Assembly (NCBI GenBank): GCA_902796985.1
Contig: CADBRC010000321.1
Location: 1 to 6,567 of the forward strand
Origin: an uncultured Spirochaetaceae bacterium
GTDB lineage: Bacteria; Spirochaetota; Spirochaetia; Treponematales; Treponemataceae
Length of the DNA: 6,567 nucleotides
Direction: 5' to 3'
In this document: positions 1-5,170 of the stretch, in pieces
How positions within the stretch are numbered: position 1 is the stretch's first letter
How the letters are laid out: each line of letters starts with the position of its first letter
Translations under genes and position numbers: made by a program
The notes under the pieces: model-generated
The model's database searches: none
Told to the model about the DNA's origin: nothing
Seen by the model: only the letters and a program-made list of their open reading frames with translations

Positions 1-417
1 AGCCGGTTCTGCCGGGGATTCAGCAGCGGACGGGTCTTCCTTCTTTCCCCCCGCCTGCGTGTTCCCGCCCGACGGACTCTGGGGGCTGATGAAGCTGCCC
101 GCCGTACTGGATATGATGTTGATGCCTGAATCGTTTGAGTCCGAGGATATGGGGGCGACGTCGTTCTTGTCCGAGCCGGAAGCATGGAACTCCGCATTCT
201 CCACGAACGAAGGGGTCTTGCCGAACACGCGGCCGAAGAACCCCGTCTCTTTGAGGTTGGAGATGATTTTGCCCTGGTTCACCAGAAAGAGTATGAACAG
301 TAAGATTGCCGCTATAACCCACAGGGTCAGGCCTATTCCTGCCGACCCGTGCTTCCGCGTTTCGCCGTCCCTGCGGCGGCGGTCCTTGTCTCCCGAATCA
401 CTATCCCCGTAAAACAT
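1..417 (-). CDS. Membrane-anchored protein of unknown function, N-terminal part (runs off the left edge)
   Basis: The open frame runs from the ATG at 417 down to base 1 without a stop, giving 139 residues and continuing outside the window. The order is a short charged cytoplasmic tail with four arginines (residues 13-16), one hydrophobic segment (about 28-46, core LTLWVIAAILLFILFLV), then an extracytoplasmic stretch. From about residue 75 this turns into a Ser/Gly/Pro/Asn-rich linker typical of the spacer before a folded domain. The arginines before the hydrophobic segment predict an N-in, C-out single-pass anchor and not a cleaved signal peptide. The functional domain would lie beyond the window, so no family can be assigned; a GerMN-type or other envelope domain is possible but is a guess. 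No Shine-Dalgarno sequence precedes the ATG. It lies 60 bp downstream of the 623-residue gene on the same strand and may be partly co-transcribed with it. Confidence 0.8.
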   Translation of the reverse strand, partial: MFYGDSDSGDKDRRRRDGETRKHGSAGIGLTLWVIAAILLFILFLVNQGKIISNLKETGFFGRVFGKTPSFVENAEFHASGSDKNDVAPISSDSNDSGINIISSTAGSFISPQSPSGGNTQAGGKKEDPSAAESPAEPA

Positions 418-425
418 TTGATCAA

Positions 426-454
426 AGTATAAAACAAAGGCTCAAATTAAACAA
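426..454 (-). promoter_or_regulatory. Candidate sigma-70 type promoter of the left-edge membrane gene
   Basis: Read on the minus strand, TTGTTT (454-449) is followed by a 17-bp spacer and TATACT (431-426). The -10 box matches the consensus at five of six positions, the -35 box at three. The start codon at 417 begins 9 bases after the last base of the -10 box, so transcription would start at about 418-419, leaving almost no 5' leader. The 8 bases between the -10 box and the ATG form the perfect palindrome TTGATCAA. Confidence 0.4.
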
Positions 455-475
455 GGGGCAACAGCCGCAGGCCCC
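455..475 (-). terminator. Weak intrinsic-terminator-like hairpin after the 623-residue gene
   Basis: On the minus strand GGGGC (475-471) can pair with GCCCC (459-455) across an 11-base loop, followed by the T-rich run TTGTTTAATTT. It begins 2 bases after the TAG stop of the upstream gene, where a terminator would be expected. The stem is only 5 bp, the loop is long and the T-run is interrupted, so termination would be partial at best. Confidence 0.3.
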
Positions 476-477
476 GG

Positions 478-2349
478 CTACCTTGCCGGATGCGTTACGC
501 TGACGAAGTTCGGGGCGGGATCGCTGAAGAGGCGGATAAGCTCCAGCTTGGACTTGTGGCGGCTCTTCAGGTAGAAGGCCTGCATCTGCTCGTCATAGAC
601 AAATCCCGACGAGTTGTAGATCTCGTAGTTCTTGTCCGTATGGAAGTCCAGGTTCTGGATCTGTATCTTGTTGTGGAAGGTCGGAATTCCCGAGAACGTG
701 ACGTAGTGCGTGTAGCTCAGGGTAAAGTCGATGTTTATGTCCGTCGTTCCGTTTGCGGCCACCTTGTAGTCGATGTTCGGGGCGCAGGTCCATGCCCAGA
801 CTGCTTTCGAGCCGTAGTAGCCCAGCACCTGCACGTGGGGGTAGAAGCGGTTCTCCGTGATGAGGCGGGGATACAGCTCGCTCAGGTCGGCGAGGCTCTG
901 TGCCTCCATGTCCTGCAGCTCCTGATTAATCAGCAGGTTGCCGGTTTCCATTATCGCGCCGTCGCCTATGGTGTCCCCGTAGCTTCTGAGCGTCTGTCCC
1001 AGGAGGATCCTCTCTATCCTGTTCAGCTCTTCTTCTTCCGCTTCGTCCTCCTCTCCGCTTCTGGAGTCCTGCCGCTTGCCGACGGTTATGACCGTTCCGT
1101 CCAGCGTCAGGTGCTTCCTGACGACCGAGAGGCACTTCTCGATGGACGGCCCCAGGTTGTCCGCGAAGGTCGCGTCCTGAGAGTCTAGGGCAACGTAAAC
1201 GCCGATTATCGCACTGGCATCCCGCAGCGTGAGCTGGCTTTCGTCCATCATTGCAGGCAGGGCGAGCGCTTCCTTGACCCCTGCATCCATCTTGTGTATG
1301 AGCAGCCAGTCGGAAAGCCCGTCCAGCTGGAAGAAGGCGATGTCCCTGCTTGAGACCGCGTTCTTGACGGCGGCTCCGATGGAGGCTTCCTTTTTGCGCA
1401 ATCCCCCGCTCAGGGGGATGACGTTGGCGAGGTAGGGGGTGGAAAGGTAGGTCCGCGACGAGGACGACTTGAACGAGGACGGGAGCGAGTTCAGGGCGAC
1501 GTTGAACTTGCTGTCATACGCCATGTCGGCAAGGTAGGCGACGACGGACTTCTCCGCGAGCGAGACGTGTGCATCCAAAGCTGCCTGGAACTTGCTCCTG
1601 AGTTCCTTCTTGAGGGCTGCCTTGGTCGAGCTGTAGGAATCCTCGTCGGTGAGGGGCAGGCCTGCGACGGACTCAAACAGGAATTCCCGGACGGGGATGA
1701 ACGGCGTGTAGAATGCCGCCGGTGTTGCCTTTGCCAGCGTCATCATGCCCGTCTCGCCCGCCGAGCTGAACGTCGGCCCGGACAGCTTGAAGTAGTCCTC
1801 CCCTTTCTGCAAAGTCAGGCTTCCCGAGTCCTCTTTGCTCTTCTGTCCGCCCTCCTGTCCCAACTCAATGCTGTAGACATCTGAAATTGTGTATGGAACC
1901 GATATGCTCTCGTAATTTTCCGGGAGCTCGGCTGTTATACTCAGCAGGGGGCCGAATGAGCTGCTTTCAGCGGAGACACTTGCGTTGCTTTTATAGGAGG
2001 TAAAGCTGATTGTTGCCCCGCCCCCGAAGCGGAGTTTTATTTCATTGCCGGAGTCTTTGGACCAGGATTCAAGGACCAGAGGCTCCGGCTCCTCTTTTCC
2101 GGAGATGACGGCGGTTGCGGGGGCGTTTGCCTCCGAGCTGAAGCTGAGGCCCTCGTAGTCAATGCGGAAGCGGTTTTTGAGGATGTCGTTGTTGTCCTTG
2201 TCCTTTGCGGACGAGAGGGACAGCTCCATCCCTCCGATGTTGCGGGCTATGATGGTTTCTGTCTTGAATTGTAGTATGAAAACTCCGATAATGACAGCGG
2301 AGTAGAGGGCTGCGAGGAAGAAGAACTTCAGGATTCTGTATCTGTGCAT
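478..2349 (-). CDS. Large membrane-anchored extracytoplasmic protein of unknown function, 623 residues
   Basis: I do not recognise this family. With the start at 2349 the protein begins MHRYRILKFFFL and has one hydrophobic segment at about residues 8-28 after a basic tail, so it is an N-in membrane anchor or an uncleaved signal. The rest is soluble. Residues 40-190 look beta-rich with many Ser, Thr and Gly. A more helical middle at 240-420 includes a charged helix near 242-272. A very acidic patch lies near 432-442 (GEEDEAEEEEL). The C-terminal part, about 508-610, is rich in Tyr, Phe and Trp and looks beta-rich again. The frame stays open upstream to an ATG at 2436, and another ATG lies at 2367. 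The added residues carry no signal-like feature, and the best promoter (-10 at 2357-2362) lies downstream of both, so 2349 is preferred. No good ribosome-binding site precedes any of the three starts. Stop is TAG at 478-480. Confidence 0.8.
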   Translation of the reverse strand: MHRYRILKFFFLAALYSAVIIGVFILQFKTETIIARNIGGMELSLSSAKDKDNNDILKNRFRIDYEGLSFSSEANAPATAVISGKEEPEPLVLESWSKDSGNEIKLRFGGGATISFTSYKSNASVSAESSSFGPLLSITAELPENYESISVPYTISDVYSIELGQEGGQKSKEDSGSLTLQKGEDYFKLSGPTFSSAGETGMMTLAKATPAAFYTPFIPVREFLFESVAGLPLTDEDSYSSTKAALKKELRSKFQAALDAHVSLAEKSVVAYLADMAYDSKFNVALNSLPSSFKSSSSRTYLSTPYLANVIPLSGGLRKKEASIGAAVKNAVSSRDIAFFQLDGLSDWLLIHKMDAGVKEALALPAMMDESQLTLRDASAIIGVYVALDSQDATFADNLGPSIEKCLSVVRKHLTLDGTVITVGKRQDSRSGEEDEAEEEELNRIERILLGQTLRSYGDTIGDGAIMETGNLLINQELQDMEAQSLADLSELYPRLITENRFYPHVQVLGYYGSKAVWAWTCAPNIDYKVAANGTTDINIDFTLSYTHYVTFSGIPTFHNKIQIQNLDFHTDKNYEIYNSSGFVYDEQMQAFYLKSRHKSKLELIRLFSDPAPNFVSVTHPAR

Positions 2350-2356
2350 TTTGCAT

Positions 2357-2385
2357 ATTCTATCCATTAGGATTGTAAAATTCAA
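2357..2385 (-). promoter_or_regulatory. Candidate promoter of the 623-residue membrane gene
   Basis: On the minus strand TTGAAT (2385-2380), a 17-bp spacer and TAGAAT (2362-2357) match consensus at four and five positions. Seven bases separate the -10 box from the ATG at 2349, placing the transcript start at about 2350. This would give a leaderless mRNA and exclude the upstream in-frame ATGs at 2367 and 2436. A second possible -10 box, TACAAT, lies at 2377-2372 but has no convincing -35 partner. Confidence 0.45.
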
Positions 2386-2449
2386 GAGTTTCGGCTTCGG
2401 GACATAATAAAGCTGTTCGGAAAACGGCTTGGGCAACGCCAGCAGCTTC

Positions 2450-2474
2450 CCTGCCGGTGGAGTTTCCGGACAGG
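2450..2474. repeat. Bulged inverted repeat between the divergent promoters
   Basis: The half-site CCTGCCGG (2450-2457) is mirrored by CCGGACAGG (2466-2474), pairing 8 of 8 bases with one bulged A at 2470 and an 8-base centre. It lies just upstream of the -35 box of the plus-strand operon and about 65 bp upstream of the minus-strand -35 box. That is a plausible place for an operator acting on one or both groups. There is no T-run on either side, so a terminator is unlikely. Chance occurrence in GC-rich DNA remains possible. Confidence 0.3.
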
Positions 2475-2481
2475 TCCAATC

Positions 2482-2510
2482 TAGACAAATTTTGGAGATT
2501 TATATATATT
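2482..2510 (+). promoter_or_regulatory. Candidate promoter of the TPR-TraB-HD-GYP operon
   Basis: TAGACA (2482-2487), a 17-bp spacer and TATATT (2505-2510) each match the sigma-70 consensus at five of six positions, inside the most AT-rich stretch of the window. This is the strongest promoter candidate seen. The expected transcript start is about 2515-2518, only 5-8 bases before the ATG at 2523. No further promoter is evident before either downstream gene, so it probably drives all three. Confidence 0.6.
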
Positions 2511-2513
2511 AAT

Positions 2514-2517
2514 GGAG
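2514..2517 (+). promoter_or_regulatory. Ribosome-binding site that fixes the TPR protein start
   Basis: GGAG lies 5 bases before the ATG at 2523, an ideal spacing. It supports that start over the in-frame GTG at 2457, which would put 22 residues in front of a good signal peptide. If transcription begins at about 2517 as the promoter predicts, part of this site would not be in the mRNA. Either the start site is a few bases further upstream or the site is not used. Confidence 0.6.
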
Positions 2518-2522
2518 AATTT

Positions 2523-3965
2523 ATGAAAACATTTGTTCTGATTGCTGTAGTCTTTGCCGCGGCTTTGCCCGTGTGGTCGGAGGCCCAGTACGGGTCCCGT
2601 CCCGTCAATACGACGCAGGACGTTCCGACGATGGAATTTTCCAAGAAGGATTTCATCCGCTCCGTTCAGGAGACGCTGAAGTCCGACGGCATCCCCGGTG
2701 CGCTTGCCCTCTACGACGGGCTGCCCCCGGGATTCGCGGATGATGTCGATCTCCTCGTCATAAAGGCATCCCTGCTGATTTCCGGCTCCAAACTGAACGA
2801 TGCAAAGGCGATATGCAACGGAATAATCGCCTCCGATCCGTCGAACGAGGATGCGCTGGAGCTTCTGCTCTACATTGCCCGCTGCCAGAACGATGTCAGG
2901 AGCGAGAATAAGCTCGTCAAGCAGCTTCTTGCCGCCGACCAGTACAATGTCTCCGCCAACATGGCCCTGGGCCAGAGTTCCTTTGCCAGCAAGAATTACA
3001 AGCAGGCCCGCCTCTACTATCAGAAGGCCCTCGTGAAGGAAGACAAGAACGAGGATGCCCTCTTTGGCCTTGGTCAGGCAGACTACTACCTGGGAGCGAA
3101 AGACTCCAAGATGGACAAGGAGTGCGAGACCGTCTTCAAGAAGCTCATCGAGGTAAACCCCCGGAACTCCCTTGCCTACTCCTATTTGGGTAAGCTCGCG
3201 GCGGCGGGAAACAAGTACAAGATCGCCTCAGACTACGTGCAGAAGGCAATCGAGCTGGAGCCGGACAACTACAACTATTATCTGGACTACGGGATGTTCG
3301 AGAACTATCTGGGCCACTATGACAATGCTACGGACTCATGGACCAAGGCAATCGCCCTCCAGCCGGACTACTTCCTCGCCTACGCCTACCGCGGCGGCCT
3401 GTACGATGAGCAGGGCAAGGATGACCTTGCGATAAGCGACTACAAGCAGCTGCTCCGCTGCAATCCCGAGTATTACTATGCCTACGAGAGCATCGGCGTG
3501 CTGGAAATCCACAAGAAGAACTGGACTTCGGCCCGTCAGGCTTTCATGAAGTGCTACGAGATGGACAAAACCTCCAACGTCTCCTATCCCCTGATGGTGA
3601 CCTACTGCTACTATATGGAGGGAGACAAGGTGAACGCGAAAGCCTTCAGCGACAAGGTCCTCCGCAAGATGGACAGGTCTTCCATAGAGTATGCGATGCT
3701 CCGGGTCTGGCACGACGAGTCAGGCGAAATGCCCCTGCCCCAGAAAATCACCGCAATTACTGACAGCAAGAAGAAGGGCAAGATGTGGTTCTACCTGGGG
3801 CTCTTCTATGATATGTTCGGAGGCGGTGAGTTCGCCAGCGAGCACTACAGCAAGCTGCTCGCGATGAACAGCCCGATGATATTCGAGTACCGCATGGCCG
3901 AGTGGCGCGTGGGCCAGCTCAACCTGAACAGCGAAGACAAATCCCTGAGCAAGGTCTCCAACTGA
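2523..3965 (+). CDS. Exported tetratricopeptide-repeat (TPR) protein, 480 residues
   Basis: Residues 1-21 form a classical signal peptide: MKT, a hydrophobic core FVLIAVVFAAALPV, and a likely cleavage site after SEA (residue 21). No cysteine follows, so it should be a soluble periplasmic protein and not a lipoprotein. From about residue 73 to 370 the chain is almost entirely TPR-like helical pairs of about 34 residues, recognisable by the spacing of G/A/Y/L/P positions, as in repeats ending ASDPSN (near 106), EVNPRN (near 215), ELEPDN (near 249), ALQPDY (near 283) and RCNPEY (near 317). The fourth repeat carries a short insertion, around 190-197. A less regular helical region (375-450) ends with another TPR-like pair. 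Repeats 5-8 are unusually rich in tyrosine. TPR domains bind peptides or proteins, so a scaffold role in the envelope is likely; the partner is unknown. First gene of the operon; its TGA overlaps the TraB start codon. Confidence 0.9.
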   Translation: MKTFVLIAVVFAAALPVWSEAQYGSRPVNTTQDVPTMEFSKKDFIRSVQETLKSDGIPGALALYDGLPPGFADDVDLLVIKASLLISGSKLNDAKAICNGIIASDPSNEDALELLLYIARCQNDVRSENKLVKQLLAADQYNVSANMALGQSSFASKNYKQARLYYQKALVKEDKNEDALFGLGQADYYLGAKDSKMDKECETVFKKLIEVNPRNSLAYSYLGKLAAAGNKYKIASDYVQKAIELEPDNYNYYLDYGMFENYLGHYDNATDSWTKAIALQPDYFLAYAYRGGLYDEQGKDDLAISDYKQLLRCNPEYYYAYESIGVLEIHKKNWTSARQAFMKCYEMDKTSNVSYPLMVTYCYYMEGDKVNAKAFSDKVLRKMDRSSIEYAMLRVWHDESGEMPLPQKITAITDSKKKGKMWFYLGLFYDMFGGGEFASEHYSKLLAMNSPMIFEYRMAEWRVGQLNLNSEDKSLSKVSN

Positions 3966-5167
3966 TGGACTCCCAGACGCAGGTGCGGCTGTCCCTTGCG
4001 GGGCGTGAGATAATCCTCGTGGGAACAGCCCATGTGAGTGAAGCGAGCGTGCGGGAGGTCTCTGACTCCATAGAGGCGGAGAAACCCGATACCGTAGCGA
4101 TAGAGCTTGACGAGAAGCGTTACAGGAGCCTGGAGGATCCCGAGTCCTGGCGCAACATGGACATAGTGAAGGTCCTGCGCGAGCAGAACGGCTTCCTGAT
4201 GCTTTCCAACATCATCCTGTCCTCCTTCCAGAAGCGGATGGGGCTGGATACGGGCGTAAGGCCGGGCGAAGAGATGCTCGCCGCCATAAACAAGGCCAAG
4301 GAGCTGGGGCTGGCTACCTCCATGGTGGACCGCCCGATTACGGTGACGCTCCGGCGGGCCTGGGCCAAAAACTCTTTCTGGGGCAAGTGCAACCTCCTTG
4401 CCCTGCTTATTTCCAGTGCGTTCAGCAAAGATGAAGTCGGAGCCGACCAGATAGAGAACCTCAAGAACCGGTCGGAGATGGACGGCATGATGGAAGAGCT
4501 TTCCAAGGAGCTCCCGGTCGTAAAGGAAGTCCTGATAGACGAACGGGACAGCTACCTGGCCAGCCACATCTGGACGAGCAGCGGAAACAAAGTCCTTGCC
4601 GTGCTTGGTGCGGGCCACCTGCCGGGCGTGCAGGCACATCTGGAAAAGCTTGCCGCAAGGGAAGAGAGCGGGGACTGTACCGAGATAGGCAGCGTCCCCG
4701 AAAAGAAAGCCGCCTCCCGGGTCCTGCAGTGGCTCATCCCGCTTCTCATAATTGCCCTGATTGCCGCGGGCTTTGTATACGGAGGCAGGACAAAGGGCTT
4801 CAACATGCTCAGCTCTTGGGTCCTGTGGAACGGCATCCTTTCCGCTGTCGGAGCTGCAGTAGCCGCTGCCCATCCCCTGACGATCATCACGAGCTTTGTC
4901 GGCGCGCCGCTGACATCCCTCTGTCCCCTGATAGGAATCGGTGTCGTCGCGGGAATCGTGCAGGCCCTTGTCTGCAAGCCCAAGGTCGCGGACATGGAGT
5001 CCATCTCGGACGATGCGCTGTCACTGAAAGGCTTCTACCGCAACCGCATCCTTCGGACCCTGATGGTATTCCTTTTTTCCTCCCTCGGGAGCAGCATCGG
5101 GACCTTCGTCGCCGGGGCGACGTTCGTCAAGGTCCTCTCCGAGCTGTGGCAGAAGATTGCAGGATGA
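3965..5167 (+). CDS. TraB/PrgY-family membrane protein (pheromone-shutdown-related), 400 residues
   Basis: The N-terminal half is a soluble domain with the paired GxxH signatures of the TraB/PrgY/TIKI-type superfamily: GTAHVS at residues 20-25 (His23) and GAGHLPG at 215-221 (His218). It also has the acidic AIELDEKR segment (45-52) and DERD (192-195). The C-terminal part is hydrophobic, with membrane segments at about 253-273, 284-302, 316-337 and 362-389. It includes the family-like stretch HPLT...APLTSL.P.IG (about 303-324). Distant relatives include metal-dependent peptidases, and the enterococcal members limit peptide-pheromone activity; the substrate here is unknown. The start at 3965 overlaps the preceding stop as TGATG, which with only a weak AAGG 10 bases upstream suggests translational coupling. 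An in-frame upstream ATG at 3902 lies inside the TPR gene and is unlikely. The length and the domain order fit the chromosomal branch of the family. Confidence 0.9.
   Translation: MDSQTQVRLSLAGREIILVGTAHVSEASVREVSDSIEAEKPDTVAIELDEKRYRSLEDPESWRNMDIVKVLREQNGFLMLSNIILSSFQKRMGLDTGVRPGEEMLAAINKAKELGLATSMVDRPITVTLRRAWAKNSFWGKCNLLALLISSAFSKDEVGADQIENLKNRSEMDGMMEELSKELPVVKEVLIDERDSYLASHIWTSSGNKVLAVLGAGHLPGVQAHLEKLAAREESGDCTEIGSVPEKKAASRVLQWLIPLLIIALIAAGFVYGGRTKGFNMLSSWVLWNGILSAVGAAVAAAHPLTIITSFVGAPLTSLCPLIGIGVVAGIVQALVCKPKVADMESISDDALSLKGFYRNRILRTLMVFLFSSLGSSIGTFVAGATFVKVLSELWQKIAG
5161..5164 (+). promoter_or_regulatory. Ribosome-binding site of the HD-GYP gene
   Basis: AGGA lies 6 bases before the ATG at 5171, inside the last codons of the TraB gene. 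It supports 5171 as the start. The ATG at 5164, which overlaps the TraB stop as ATGA, opens a different frame that ends after 18 codons and encodes nothing recognisable. Confidence 0.6.
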
Positions 5168-5170
5168 CGC

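Noticed and set aside
59..412. A 117-codon plus-strand frame at the left edge.
   Set aside because: The opposite minus-strand frame is open across the whole edge and shows a membrane anchor with flanking arginines, which is coherent protein design; the plus-strand frame shows nothing.
490..1188. A 232-codon plus-strand frame opposite the 623-residue gene.
   Set aside because: Low-complexity Val/Arg/Leu composition typical of a mirror frame; the minus-strand frame is far longer and starts with a proper membrane anchor.
2350..2436. An N-terminal extension of the 623-residue protein to ATG codons at 2367 or 2436.
   Set aside because: The extension has no ribosome site, would push the membrane anchor inward, and overlaps the most convincing promoter boxes. 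The ATG at 2367 cannot be fully excluded.
2457..2522. A GTG start at 2457 for the TPR protein.
   Set aside because: It would precede a clean signal peptide by 22 residues and overlies the promoter boxes; the ATG at 2523 has GGAG at correct spacing.
3845..4873. A 342-codon open frame on the minus strand opposite the end of the TPR gene and most of the TraB gene.
   Set aside because: It lies antisense to two well-supported genes and has no signal, domain or ribosome site. Its length is explained by the GC-rich third positions of the plus-strand genes.
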